A stretch of DNA of 64,000 bases from Caldalkalibacillus mannanilyticus JCM 10596 (GTDB lineage: Bacteria; Bacillota; Bacilli; Caldalkalibacillales; JCM-10596): positions 32,397 through 96,396 of the forward strand of contig NZ_BAMO01000011.1 in NCBI RefSeq assembly GCF_000615945.1. The letters are read 5' to 3'. A model generated the notes under the pieces. It was not told the DNA's origin. It did not search any database and worked only from the letters and a program-made list of their open reading frames with translations. Each line of letters opens with the position of its first letter. Within the stretch, counting starts at the first letter, position 1. The translations under genes were made by a program, and so were the position numbers. Shown in pieces: positions 15,887-25,388 of the stretch.

Positions 15887-17545
15887 ATGCTTACCTGTCA
15901 TCAAGAAGTCATGAAATTAACCAAACAATTAGTGCAGACGCTAAGTGTGGTCAATACCACAGGTGAAAAGAAAATAGCACTTCAAATAAAAGAGCTTTTA
16001 GCTCGCCTGTCTTATTTTCAAGAAAACCCCTCTCATTTAGTTCTTCAACGCACAGAAGCAGATGAACAGGAAAGATATAATGTCCTAGCCCTAGTGAAGG
16101 GAAGAAAAAAACAATCGAAGAAAACCGTGATTTTGTTAGGTCATCTAGATACAGTAGGAATTGATGATTTTCACCACTTAAGGGAACTTGCCTGTCATCC
16201 TGATTCTTTAATGACGGAATTAAAAAAAGAAGCCTCCCCACCCTTGATCCAAGAGCACCTGAACTCCGATGCTTGGTTATTTGGTCGAGGCGTACTGGAT
16301 ATGAAAGCTGGTCTTGCCAGTCACCTGTACCTCATTCAGTATTTTTCAGAGCATCCTGAAGAACTGGAGGGGAATCTCGTCCTGATCGCCGAATGTGATG
16401 AAGAAGATGGTTCACACGGTATCCTAACGGCATTAAAAGGCTTGCGTCAGTGGAAAAAAGAACATCACCTAGACTATGTTGCAGCCATTAATGCCGACTT
16501 TGTTTCCCCTCGCTCAGAGAACGATCCAAAACGATATATTTATAAGGGAACTGTAGGCAAGCTTCTACCTTCCTTCTATATTACTGGTGCTGAAACCCAT
16601 GTTGGTTCCTGCTTTGAAGGGATTGATCCTAACTTTCTTGCAGCAGAGCTAACAAAGCAAATTAGCTATAATCCTGAGTTATGTAACGAAGCGTATGGTG
16701 AAACGACGGTTCCCCCTGTGGCTCTAAAACAAACCGATCTCAAACCAACCTATACGGTGCAGACCGCATTAGCTGCTTATGTTTATTATAATTTTTTTAT
16801 CCATTCATGGTCTCCGAAAGACGTATTGGAAAAGCTTAGTCATCAAGCAGAGCTTGCTTTTTCCCATGCGTTAGAAGCCTATAAGAGCAGATATCAATCC
16901 TACTGTCAGCTTAGTGGAGAAACCTATCGGGAGATCCCTTGGAAACCTAATGTGATGACCTATGAAGAAATGGAACGATCACTAATCGCTGAGCACGGAG
17001 AAAAATATCTTGTTCATATGACCCACTTTAAGAACGAACTGCTAAACGATACCAGCTTAGATACTAGAATGTTTGCTGCGAGGGTAGTTGAAGAGGCTTT
17101 TCAGTGGATGCCAGATAAGCGTCCAACCATGATCCTTTTCTACTCCTCCCTCTATTCCCCACGCATCGAAGTTGTAGGTCAAACGGAACAGGAGCAAAAG
17201 CTGATTGATTCCCTTGATGAAGCGGTAGCCGCTCTTCAGCCAGAGTATCCACATCCTATCGTTATCCGAAACTACTTTCCTTATATTTCTGACATGAGCT
17301 TTGTGTCTCTCAGTGACGATGAAGAAGGAATTCATGCTGTAATAGCGAACAACCCTGGCTGGGGGACAAAGCATTACGTAGAGTATCAGGATGTACGAGA
17401 GCTAAATGTTCCAGTGATTAACATTGGACCGTATGGACATGACGCTCATAAAAAGTATGAACGAGCTGAAATCAAATACTCATTTGAGATGGTTCCTAAT
17501 CTGACGTATCAAGTGATTAAAAATCTGCTCCAAAAATATAGCTAA
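15887..17545 (+). CDS. rocB: Arginine utilization protein RocB (M20 family metallohydrolase)
   Basis: A 552-residue M20/M28-type zinc peptidase fold. Metal and catalytic motifs: LLGHLDTVGIDDF (His and Asp), GRGVLDMKAGLASH (bridging Asp), IAECDEEDGSHG (Glu-Glu) and, near the end, NIGPYGHDAHKKYER. The length and these motifs match RocB, placed in arginine catabolism in B. subtilis by its operon; its exact reaction is not established. The start at MLTCHQEV follows AACAAGGAGG; the frame begins earlier at 15800 without a ribosome site. Here it stands alone, without rocA or rocC, so the role in arginine use is an inference from homology. Confidence 0.88.
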   Translation: MLTCHQEVMKLTKQLVQTLSVVNTTGEKKIALQIKELLARLSYFQENPSHLVLQRTEADEQERYNVLALVKGRKKQSKKTVILLGHLDTVGIDDFHHLRELACHPDSLMTELKKEASPPLIQEHLNSDAWLFGRGVLDMKAGLASHLYLIQYFSEHPEELEGNLVLIAECDEEDGSHGILTALKGLRQWKKEHHLDYVAAINADFVSPRSENDPKRYIYKGTVGKLLPSFYITGAETHVGSCFEGIDPNFLAAELTKQISYNPELCNEAYGETTVPPVALKQTDLKPTYTVQTALAAYVYYNFFIHSWSPKDVLEKLSHQAELAFSHALEAYKSRYQSYCQLSGETYREIPWKPNVMTYEEMERSLIAEHGEKYLVHMTHFKNELLNDTSLDTRMFAARVVEEAFQWMPDKRPTMILFYSSLYSPRIEVVGQTEQEQKLIDSLDEAVAALQPEYPHPIVIRNYFPYISDMSFVSLSDDEEGIHAVIANNPGWGTKHYVEYQDVRELNVPVINIGPYGHDAHKKYERAEIKYSFEMVPNLTYQVIKNLLQKYS

Positions 17546-17637
17546 TCCCTTTTTGTTGAAGTTACTAAACAAACGAGCTTGTTTGCTTAAAAAATTGTAT
17601 AAATATAGTAAAATCAAGGTAAAGGAGGAGGGTACGT

Positions 17638-18464
17638 ATGATTTCAGAGTTGAAGAATTCGGAATTCTATAAGGGTAAAGATTTACTAAATGAAAAAGGT
17701 CAAGTAGAAGTAAAAGCAGTCATAGAAGGGATAAATCCTGGTCGTGTATTTGTAGATGATATTTGTTCCCCTACTACTGGCTTATTTGGTTAGGGAATAA
17801 TGATGGTTTTTTCTTTATTGGAGATGAAAAAAATGAAGGGTTCAATCACGAATTAAACAATTTTATTGATAAAGTAATCCAACCAGAAGCAAAGAAAGTT
17901 GGATTAACTTGGTTTGAAGGGATTGGTAATCACAGCAGATGGGATGCAACTATCAAAAAAGTGTTTGAACACCGTACATTAGGGAGTTGGAACCAGAGGG
18001 TCTATACTATACAAAAAGATGCTGATAGAGGAAACTATGAACCTCCTATTGAAGAAGGATATAAGGTTGTAAAAATTAATGAAACACTCTTTGAAAACAG
18101 AGATAACTCAATTGAAAACATTGAATTTCTACACTCAAAAATTTTAAAGGTTTGGTCTTCACCTGAGAGGTTCTTTGATGCTGGTATTGGTTATTGTATT
18201 CTTTTCAGAGACGAAATAGTAAGTATATGTTTTTCAGCGTTTGTCGTTGGAAATGTACACTGTATAGATATTGAAACATTAAAAGGGCATCAAGGAAAAA
18301 AATTAGCTCAAAAAATAGCTCAAACTTTTGTAAGGAATTGTTTGGAGAAAAATCTTGTTCCTTATTGGGATTGTATGGAATCGAACAAGCCGTCCATAGC
18401 AGTTGCAGAAAATATAGGATTGAAAAATGTATTTAACTATATAGGCTATGAATTTGCTTTTTAG
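17638..18464 (+). CDS. GNAT family acetyltransferase (one frameshift)
   Basis: A GNAT-type acetyltransferase of about 275 residues after repair. ATG at 17638 follows AAAGGAGGAGGGTACGT. The first frame reads MISELKNSEFYKGKDLL to SPTTGLFG-stop at 17793. One extra base at 17782-17789 gives SPTTGLIWLGNNDGFFFIG, the expected N-terminal motif, and the rest runs in the frame 17763-18464. The C-terminal half has the acetyl-CoA fold (HCIDIETLKGHQGKKLAQKIA) and the closing VAENIGLKNVFNYIGY. It matches the two-domain GNAT group of Firmicutes. The substrate is unknown. It is monocistronic with a terminator after it. Confidence 0.8.
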
Positions 18465-18487
18465 TACTTGTTCTTCAACAAAGGAGT

Positions 18488-18514
18488 GCGATGCTTGAGT
18501 TATCGGAGCATCGC
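18488..18514 (+). terminator. Terminator after the GNAT gene
   Basis: GCGATGCT pairs with AGCATCGC around an 11-base loop, followed by TTTGCTTGTTCT. Confidence 0.6.
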
Positions 18515-18600
18515 TTTGCTTGTTCTGCTGTCGAGCTGAATTGTTTTACAAATTTGCTATAATAGAAATAAAATCTTTGCGGATGACAAGGAGAAAAAAA

Positions 18601-18981
18601 ATGGAGAAAATAAAAGTTTGGGCGGAAAATTTAAAACGGCAAATATTCATTCTTTACTTTGCCTATAAAGACGAAAGAGTAGCTTGGTATGCTAAATTAT
18701 TTACAACTTGTATTGTAGCCTATGCGTTCAGCCCAATTGACTTAATACCTGATTTTATACCGATTCTTGGTTACGTGGATGATGTAATAATTGTACCGCT
18801 TGGAATAATGTTTGCCTTGAAGATGATACCTAAGAATGTACTTTCTGATTGTACATTGAAAGTAGAAGAGCTGCTAAAAAAAGATAAGCCAAAGAATTGG
18901 ATTGTTGGCTCACTGATCATACTGATTTGGAGTCTATTCATCCTATGGCTTATTGTAAAGGTTTATCAATTTTTGAACTAA
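18601..18981 (+). CDS. ykvA: YkvA family protein (DUF1232)
   Basis: A 126-residue protein. The start MEKIKVWAEN follows ACAAGGAGAAAAAAA. The DUF1232 core is plain: AYAFSPIDLIPDFIPILGYVDD, with two membrane helices around it and a third at the C-terminus (WIVGSLIILIWSLFILWLI). The family is widespread and without a known biochemical role. It is convergent with the MFS gene at 18988; only six bases separate the stops. Confidence 0.88.
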   Translation: MEKIKVWAENLKRQIFILYFAYKDERVAWYAKLFTTCIVAYAFSPIDLIPDFIPILGYVDDVIIVPLGIMFALKMIPKNVLSDCTLKVEELLKKDKPKNWIVGSLIILIWSLFILWLIVKVYQFLN

Positions 18982-18987
18982 GAGAGC

Positions 18988-20215
18988 TTATTCCTCTGCC
19001 CACTCCCTAAGCTTCTGATCTGAAGGCATGAACACCGTAATGATCCCCAAGACAGGAAGAAAAGCGGTCATGATCATGACATTCTTGACACCTAACCAAT
19101 CGATCAACCTCCCAAGACAACGGCTCCTATGGCTCCTAAGCCAAAGGCTAACCCAATAATCAATCCCGAAACAGTTCCGATTTTCCCTGGCACTAATTCT
19201 TGTGCATAAACAACTGTAACGGAAAAGCTAGACAAGATAATAAATCCATTTAATAAAAAGATGGGGTACGCCCAAAACAAATCAACATGAGGCATGATCA
19301 AGGCAAGAGGAGCAGACCCTAGCATCGAAAACATAATCACATTACGCTTTCCAAACCGGTCGGCTAATGGACCGCCCAAAACGTCCCTACTGCCCCAGCC
19401 CCAAGGAATAAGAAAATAAAAATCTGAGCCTGATTAATAGTAATTCCATAATCATTGATGAGATAAAAGGGATAGAAATTCGTAATACCCGCATGATACC
19501 ATGATCTCGCAAAAACAAGAAAAATCAATAAGAGGATACCCATTTGAACCTGTTTTTTCCGAGCGGGACTCATCGCTCTAACACTTTGAAGCTTTTTCTT
19601 CGGCTGATCCACACGCAATTTAGCAGTATACCAAGAAGCGATGTAGAGTAAAACAAGAAAAGCAACAGCAGCTAGGATGGTAAACCAAATGGCTCCTAGC
19701 TGCCCTAATGGTACAAAGATTAATATCATCATAATAGGAGCAAGCGATTGACCCGCATTTCCGCCTACTTGGAAAATAGATTGAGCCAGCCCTCTTCGAG
19801 TACCAGCCGCCATATAAGCCACACGTGCTCCCTCAGGATGAAAGACCGCAGAGCCTAGACCTACTAAACATACAGAAAGAAAAACAAGGTAAAATTGATT
19901 CGCCAGTGCCAAACCTAACATACCAAAAAAAGTAAACACCATCCCCATTGGCAAAAGGTACGGCGAAGGCTTACGATCCGTATAGGCTCCAATGACTGGC
20001 TGCATCACAGAAGCCGTCATATTCAGTGCAAAGCCAATAAAGCCTAGCTGTAAATAGGTTAAGTTCATTGTCTGCTGCAAAATAGGAAAAATCGCTGGAA
20101 TCACAGCTTGAACAGAGTCATTCAATAAATGAACGAAGCTAATGGCAAAAAGAATACGATACATGGTTTGTTGCTGCACCGCAGGCGTGCTTGAAATAGT
20201 AGCTTGAGCTTGCAT
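18988..20215 (-). CDS. MFS exporter of the Fsr (fosmidomycin resistance) type, two frameshifts
   Basis: A twelve-helix major facilitator of about 409 residues after repair. The first frame (20215-19364) carries HLLNDSVQAVIPAIFPIL, the MFS loop GAYTDRKPS, and GLGSAVFHPEGARVA, as in Fsr/YfnC-type exporters. It breaks in the run at 19378-19381; one more base gives TFLGGPLADRFGKRN, the second-half MFS loop. A second break at about 19109-19113 restores VVLGRLIDWLGVKN and the true C-terminus LREWAEE ending at 18988. Both repairs together give a length divisible by three. It is probably a drug or metabolite exporter. It lies downstream of, and in line with, the AraC regulator. Confidence 0.82.
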
Positions 20216-20381
20216 AGGTTTCTCCTTCTCTCAACTAAATTCTCCATATCCCACTAAGTTACCTTAGTTCTGTAACTAGATCTCTCTATTTTTATTCTAC
20301 TTTGTGATGTTTGCAGATCTTTCGCTTTCCGAATTTCTATTAGTGTAGCATGATTTCAATTTGATGAAAACAAAAAAGCAT

Positions 20382-21248
20382 CTATCTTCTCATGGCAATT
20401 CTTCGGTATTCTAGAGGGCTCATCCCTTCTGTCTTCTTGAACAGCTTAGAAAAATAAGTGTAGTCTATAAATCCAACATTCTCAGCTATAGATCGAATCG
20501 TTTCATTTGTAGTAGTCAGCAAATGCTTCCCCATAGCTAAGCGATATTGGCTAATATATTGAGTGGGAGACATGCCGATCACCTGCTGCATACATCTCGT
20601 TAGATAATCTGGGTGAAACAACGTGGCATGTGCTAAATCAGACATCTTAATCGGTTCAGCATAATGTTGATGGGTGTATGCCAGAATAAGCTCTGTTACC
20701 TGTTCAGCGGATGAAGGAATCATAATCGCTTCCTTCTGCAACACCAAAATTAATTCAAGAAACTCAATTTGCTGCTTCATTTTTTGTTCAGGAGCCTGTC
20801 CTTGGTTCATTTGCATTAATTTTTGTAAATGCCCTTCAAATACTTCCTTGTGCTGAATTCTGCCATAACGCGGGAGATGGAACTGATATCTTGCTGGCTC
20901 TGTAAATGTACTGTCCTGCAAAAAGATCTTAGCCCAGCGAACCGACTCATCCTTAACCAGATCATAGCCTCCTTCTTCGATATCGAAGTGAATCCAAGTA
21001 AAATCGGTATTTTCCATAGACTCCTGATGCCCATAATGTTCGAGTCCAGGTGCAAGAATGATATATTCTCCTTCTTTCAGCGCATATCGGAGCTTATTTT
21101 CAGTAATATAGAACTCACCTTGACGTACATAAATCATATCAAAAACGGAAAAAACGCGTTTAAAATGCTTGTTCCCTGCGACCATACAGCATTCGTCACC
21201 CTTGATATATACCGGAAAGGGTGGCGTGTTAAATCGTAACAAATCCAA
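20382..21248 (-). CDS. AraC family transcriptional regulator
   Basis: About 288 residues. TTG at 21248 is preferred as start because GGAGGTGATC lies just upstream; the ATG frame from 21293 would enclose this site. The N-terminal cupin sensing domain has RQGEFYITENKLRYALKEGEYIILAPGLEHYG. The C-terminal double helix-turn-helix has KMSDLAHATLFHPDYLTRCMQQ and ETIRSIAENVGFIDYTYFSKLFKKTEGMSPLEYR. It is a DNA-binding activator or repressor responding to a small molecule. It is divergent from a MATE exporter and followed by an MFS exporter, so it probably controls one or both. Confidence 0.9.
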   Translation of the reverse strand: MDLLRFNTPPFPVYIKGDECCMVAGNKHFKRVFSVFDMIYVRQGEFYITENKLRYALKEGEYIILAPGLEHYGHQESMENTDFTWIHFDIEEGGYDLVKDESVRWAKIFLQDSTFTEPARYQFHLPRYGRIQHKEVFEGHLQKLMQMNQGQAPEQKMKQQIEFLELILVLQKEAIMIPSSAEQVTELILAYTHQHYAEPIKMSDLAHATLFHPDYLTRCMQQVIGMSPTQYISQYRLAMGKHLLTTTNETIRSIAENVGFIDYTYFSKLFKKTEGMSPLEYRRIAMRR

Positions 21249-21306
21249 TCTGATCACCTCCAAATCAAAAAGTCGAGATTCTCCAAACCTCATCGAAATT
21301 GACTAT

Positions 21307-21327
21307 TTCTATTTTACCAAAATAGAA
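21307..21327. promoter_or_regulatory. Perfect inverted repeat between the AraC and MATE genes
   Basis: TTCTATTTT-acc-AAAATAGAA, nine-base arms around three bases. It lies directly after a TTGACT (21299-21304), so it would cover the spacer of a rightward promoter for the MATE gene. Probably an operator; G/C content is too low for a terminator. Confidence 0.5.
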
Positions 21328-21374
21328 GTACACTAGTGATTATTTTCTCTAATTCTACAGAGGTGAGGTCATCT

Positions 21375-22766
21375 ATGGATACGACAAAGAATACGACAAA
21401 CACATTGAAAAAATTAACTTTATTCTCCGTCACCTGGCCCATTTTTATTGAAATGCTTTTGCATATGCTGATGGGAAATGCCGATACACTGATGCTCAGC
21501 CAGTACTCGGATCATTCAGTTGCTGCCGTCGGTGTTTCGAATCAAATATTATTCATTATAATTGTCATGCTGGGTTTTGTAGCCATTGGTACAAGTGTTT
21601 TAGTGGCTCAGCATATTGGAGCTAAACAAGAAATTGAGGCAAGAGAAGTAGCGATTACTTCCATTACCATCAATTTACTTTTTGGTATCGTCCTCAGTGG
21701 TATTATGCTCTTATTTGGTTCTTCGCTCTTAACCCTATTAAATATTCCAGCTGAATTGTTGGATGAAGCTTCTCAGTATATCAAAATTGTCGGTGGTATT
21801 GCCTTTGTTCAAGCCATTATTATGACCATTTCAGCGATCCTACGCAGTTACGGTTATACAAAGGATGCCATGTACGTCACAATTGGCATGAATGCCATTA
21901 ATATAATTGGGAACTATTTATTTATTTTTGGGCCATTTGGCATTCCTGTTCTTGGCGTTCAAGGTGTCGCTTTGTCAACATCCGGAAGTAGATTAATTGG
22001 GTTAATTGCCATTGTGATTATTCTGGTCTACAGATTAGACTTCAAAATTCCTTTCGTTCACTATGTAAAACTAAAAAAACAACATATTGTTAATATTTTC
22101 AAAATAGGAATTCCTTCAGCAGGAGAGCATCTCTCCTACAATACCTCCCAAATGTGTATTTTGTTTTTTATCACCATGATGGGAACAGAAGATATCACGA
22201 CGCGAATTTATGCTCAAAATGTGACGATGCTCATTATCTTATTTGGCATGTCCATCGCGCAAGGTACACAAATCCTTATCGGGCAGAGAATTGGAGCTAA
22301 GGAAACGGAAGAAGCCTACAGGATGGGGTTTAAAAGCTTACGCTTATCCATCTATTTATCCATTACATCTGCGGTCATCGTCTATATTTTCGCTGAACAG
22401 CTTTTAGGGATTTTTACTGAGAATGCCACGATTATTGCTGTCGGAACTACCCTACTCCTCTTAAATATTATTCTTGAGCCTGGGCGATGCTTAAATATGG
22501 TGCTCATCAGTTCATTACGAGCCGCTGGAGATGTGCGTTTTCCAGTTTATATGGGAATTCTCTCCATGTGGGGAATCAGTGTCACTTTAAGCTACGTACT
22601 AGGAATCTATTTTGGTCTGGGGCTCGTAGGAATATGGATCGCCTTTATTGCGGATGAATGGTTTAGAGGATTGTTCATGCTCTGGCGTTGGCGATCCAAA
22701 GTATGGGAGAATATGTCCTTTGTTCATGTTACACAGACCAAGAAGGAGGAAGCTCATTTAGGTTAG
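21375..22766 (+). CDS. MATE family efflux transporter
   Basis: A 463-residue, twelve-helix multidrug and toxin extrusion protein in the cytoplasmic membrane, using an ion gradient to expel drugs. The start MDTTKNTT follows GAGGTGAGGTCATCT. Two MatE halves are visible: IEMLLHMLMGNADTLMLSQY in the first, and FKIGIPSAGEHLSYNTSQM in the second. The length is normal. It is divergent from the AraC regulator with a palindrome in the shared intergenic region. Substrates are unknown. Confidence 0.92.
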   Translation: MDTTKNTTNTLKKLTLFSVTWPIFIEMLLHMLMGNADTLMLSQYSDHSVAAVGVSNQILFIIIVMLGFVAIGTSVLVAQHIGAKQEIEAREVAITSITINLLFGIVLSGIMLLFGSSLLTLLNIPAELLDEASQYIKIVGGIAFVQAIIMTISAILRSYGYTKDAMYVTIGMNAINIIGNYLFIFGPFGIPVLGVQGVALSTSGSRLIGLIAIVIILVYRLDFKIPFVHYVKLKKQHIVNIFKIGIPSAGEHLSYNTSQMCILFFITMMGTEDITTRIYAQNVTMLIILFGMSIAQGTQILIGQRIGAKETEEAYRMGFKSLRLSIYLSITSAVIVYIFAEQLLGIFTENATIIAVGTTLLLLNIILEPGRCLNMVLISSLRAAGDVRFPVYMGILSMWGISVTLSYVLGIYFGLGLVGIWIAFIADEWFRGLFMLWRWRSKVWENMSFVHVTQTKKEEAHLG

Positions 22767-22827
22767 ATACACACAACTAAACATAAAATTAACATTCTAT
22801 GCCTAGATTGAACCATTCGTTACTAGA

Positions 22828-22863
22828 TATAATAAAATATAAGAAAACCTATATTTTATTATA
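22828..22863. repeat. 14-base perfect inverted repeat upstream of ykuK
   Basis: TATAATAAAATATA and TATATTTTATTATA flank the eight-base loop agaaaacc. The left arm contains a TATAAT that can serve as -10 box, and the right arm ends at the ribosome site of the next gene. It can be a DNA operator or a leader hairpin. Confidence 0.65.
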
Positions 22864-22879
22864 GAAAGGAGATATTCAC

Positions 22880-23353
22880 TTGTACTTTACAAGCCCGTCT
22901 TGGGGAAATATGTCTCTTGGTCAAATGATGAAACAGATAGGGTTTTTTATTGCAGAAGAGCCAAATGCTCAATATAAAATTATTATTGGCTCTGATTCAC
23001 AGACAACACAACAATCTACGATGTATGTAACAGCTCTCATTGTTCAGAGAATTGGAAAAGGCTCGTGCTTTTTTTACCGCAAAAAGAAAGAAAAACCCCT
23101 CTTCAATTTGCGGCATCGAATTTATAATGAAACTCAATTAAGTCTTGAACTCGTCGACACCTTAAAAGAAGCGGGTATCTCTCACCTCCTTCTCGAATGG
23201 CCCTTAGAAATCCATCTCGATATTGGGAAACAAGGAGAAACGAGGCAGCTTATTCAGGAAGTTGTGGGATGGGTCACTGCCATTGGTTACACGGCAAAAA
23301 TAAAGCCTTATTCCTTTGGAGCAAGCTCTGTTGCAGATAAGTTTACAGGATAA
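22880..23353 (+). CDS. ykuK: RNase H-like YkuK family protein
   Basis: A 157-residue protein (DUF458) of the ribonuclease H-like fold. TTG start, with AAAGGAGATATTCAC before it. The first acidic strand is YKIIIGSDSQTT, followed by the expected second acidic position in LSLELVDTLKEAG and the C-terminal PYSFGASSVADKFTG, a family signature. Nuclease activity is inferred from the fold; the biological role is not known. It ends 14 bases before the convergent DUF72 gene. Confidence 0.88.
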   Translation: MYFTSPSWGNMSLGQMMKQIGFFIAEEPNAQYKIIIGSDSQTTQQSTMYVTALIVQRIGKGSCFFYRKKKEKPLFNLRHRIYNETQLSLELVDTLKEAGISHLLLEWPLEIHLDIGKQGETRQLIQEVVGWVTAIGYTAKIKPYSFGASSVADKFTG

Positions 23354-23367
23354 TAAAGGTAAATCAA

Positions 23368-24216
23368 TCAGTCAAAGAACCCCAATTGTCTAGGATGTAG
23401 CCCGACATATTCAAGCTCCAACAGCTTCATCATTTGCTTGGCATTCATGGCGGCGTCACCACCTGAGTTATTATTGAACAGAACAAAAATATTCTCACAT
23501 TGCTTCTCTAGCATAAGCAACTGTTCTCTCCATTCCAATAGCTCTTGTTCATTATACCGGTAGAGATAGCGTACCTCTCTCCAGTTTGATTGACCTTGGT
23601 TACGCCATCCATGAATATTTCGTCCATGAAATCTTACTAATGTGGAGTGTTGATCTGTCACCTGTAAAACGGTAGGAATCGATCCTTCTCCCGCTTGTGG
23701 TTCATCACAAATGGAATGAATCCATCCTTCACTCTCCATAAATTGAATCGTTTTATCTCTCATCTGGGGCGTAAACCAACTCTGGTGTCGGAATTCTAAG
23801 GCACATGGTAGAGCGCCCATTTTTTCTTTTGTATACCTTAGTACGTCTACATTTTTCTTCGTACAATCAAACCACGGAGGATACTGAAAGAGAATCATCT
23901 TAAGCTTTCCGCTCTCCACCAACGGTTGAACAGAAACTATAAATTGCTCAAACATTTCTTTTGCGCTTGAAAAGGGACTCTCTCCTCGAGTATGCCCTGT
24001 CATCCCTTGATAAGCTTTCACGATAAAAAAGAACGAATCAGGTGTTTCAAAAACCCATTTCCTATAATTAGTCGCTGGTTGAATAGCATAAAAAGAGGAG
24101 TCTACCTCTACTATAGGAAAATGACTGCTGTAGACACTCAGCTTATCTCTTGAACTGACACCAAACTGATAGAGGTCATCATGATCTCCCCAACCAGTAA
24201 GTCCTATATAAATCAT
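23368..24216 (-). CDS. DUF72 family protein (YunF-like)
   Basis: A 282-residue TIM-barrel-like protein. Motifs of DUF72: MIYIGLTGWGDHD at the start, VEVDSSFYAIQP, LFQYPPWFDC, LEFRHQSWF, LVRFHGRN and VLFNNNSGGDAAMNAKQM at the end. The family is widespread and has no proven activity. The length is typical. It is monocistronic and convergent with ykuK. Confidence 0.88.
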   Translation of the reverse strand: MIYIGLTGWGDHDDLYQFGVSSRDKLSVYSSHFPIVEVDSSFYAIQPATNYRKWVFETPDSFFFIVKAYQGMTGHTRGESPFSSAKEMFEQFIVSVQPLVESGKLKMILFQYPPWFDCTKKNVDVLRYTKEKMGALPCALEFRHQSWFTPQMRDKTIQFMESEGWIHSICDEPQAGEGSIPTVLQVTDQHSTLVRFHGRNIHGWRNQGQSNWREVRYLYRYNEQELLEWREQLLMLEKQCENIFVLFNNNSGGDAAMNAKQMMKLLELEYVGLHPRQLGFFD

Positions 24217-24339
24217 GCTCTACTCCTTTTCTTTGTTTGGTACTTGCTTCGCATTTACTTGGCATCCACTTGGTATATTTAACCATCATACATGGAATAA
24301 TGGTTATCATAGATTGATAAAAATAAGGAGGTCCTTACC

Positions 24340-24573
24340 ATGATTCTAACGTATTGTTGTCCTTCATGTGAAGCAAGAAGTAGATTTAACCTTATTGAGC
24401 AAATTGCAACCCCAGTAAAAATAGATAATCAGACGGGACAAATGAATGTCTTAGAGCGTCTCGAACCTTATCATCTTCCCTATAACGGTCCCAAAACCAA
24501 GGTTCAATGTGCCAACTGTGGGTTAATTGAAGATGAGATTCGCTTTAAGAAGATGGCAGAAAAAATGAGTTAA
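24340..24573 (+). CDS. Small zinc-ribbon protein
   Basis: A 77-residue protein with two knuckles, CCPSC near residues 6-10 and CANC near residues 57-60, giving a four-cysteine zinc ribbon. Between them is a conserved-looking stretch VLERLEPYHLPYNGPKTKVQC. A strong AAGGAGG site precedes the ATG. Zinc ribbons of this size bind nucleic acid or protein; I cannot name the family. The lipoprotein gene follows 61 bases downstream. Confidence 0.7.
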   Translation: MILTYCCPSCEARSRFNLIEQIATPVKIDNQTGQMNVLERLEPYHLPYNGPKTKVQCANCGLIEDEIRFKKMAEKMS

Positions 24574-24634
24574 ATGAAGCACCCTGCAACATCTTCCACA
24601 TTGACACCGTCTAATCACTATGGAGGTGGAACAA

Positions 24635-25297
24635 TTGAGCTTACACAAAAAATTAACCACATTACTATTCATGATCCTGCTAGTTTTGAGTATGATCGCC
24701 TGTACCCCTGCTGAACCAACCCCAGAAGAAAATCCGACTGAGGACCAAACTCCTGATCCAGGAACTGAACAGGAGGAAGGTGAGCAGGAAGCTCCAGATG
24801 AGCAAATCGGGGCAGATCTTCCACAAACAATAGAAATCAATTTGATGGTGGAAGGAATGGAAGAAACTCGTACAGGAACCTTAGCCTTTGGCAGCATGGG
24901 CTACTATTTATATACCTTACCTGATTTTCAATTAGAAGCTGAGGAACCAAATCGAGATGTTCTTTTCTTCACACATGACCCTGAGTTTTTTGTACGAATT
25001 GAAGCGATCGGGAACGATGCCGATTTAGATTTTGTTCGCAAAAATGCTGAGGAAGAGCTTCAACACATGGGACAAGTGGTCGAAATGAAAGGGCAAGAAA
25101 TCTGGGATGAATACTTCCGCGAATCCGTATTCTTCCTTCATTCAAGTCAAAGTGATTTCACAAAAAACATCATAGTAAAGGAAGTTGAAGGCTCTCTGTA
25201 TAAATTCACAATGCATATCCCTAACAAAGAAGCCGCCGAAGGAGTCACACCATCCTTGTATGCCATGCTAAAAACATTAAAAAATACCCCCGAATAG
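24635..25297 (+). CDS. Hypothetical lipoprotein
   Basis: About 220 residues. The start is TTG at 24635, because GGAGGTGG lies immediately upstream; an ATG at 24620 would overlap that site. The signal peptide ends in the lipobox SMIAC. Then follows a 40-residue linker rich in proline, glutamate and aspartate, typical of a spacer through the cell wall. The globular domain (DLPQTIEINLMVEGMEETR to the end) looks like an alpha/beta fold with no motif I know. It ends before a strong terminator. Function unknown. Confidence 0.7.
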   Translation: MSLHKKLTTLLFMILLVLSMIACTPAEPTPEENPTEDQTPDPGTEQEEGEQEAPDEQIGADLPQTIEINLMVEGMEETRTGTLAFGSMGYYLYTLPDFQLEAEEPNRDVLFFTHDPEFFVRIEAIGNDADLDFVRKNAEEELQHMGQVVEMKGQEIWDEYFRESVFFLHSSQSDFTKNIIVKEVEGSLYKFTMHIPNKEAAEGVTPSLYAMLKTLKNTPE

Positions 25298-25316
25298 ATT
25301 CGATAACTGAAACAGA

Positions 25317-25372
25317 AAAGGACTGAAACGAAAACAGTGAAGTAAACTCACTGCATTACGTTCAGTCCTTTC
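25317..25372. terminator. Bidirectional terminator between the lipoprotein gene and addA
   Basis: AAAGGACTGAA pairs with TTCAGTCCTTT, with an inner CAGTGA/TCACTG stem, followed by TCTCTTTTGATCTTTTG. It serves both convergent genes. Confidence 0.8.
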
Positions 25373-25388
25373 TCTTTTGATCTTTTGA

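Noticed and set aside
19104..19379. A separate 91-residue membrane protein
   Set aside because: It is the second-half MFS segment of the exporter starting at 20215, shifted by a one-base gap.
22828..22863. The AT-rich inverted repeat before ykuK as a terminator for the MATE gene
   Set aside because: The stem has no G or C, and it is joined to the next gene's ribosome site rather than followed by a T-run.
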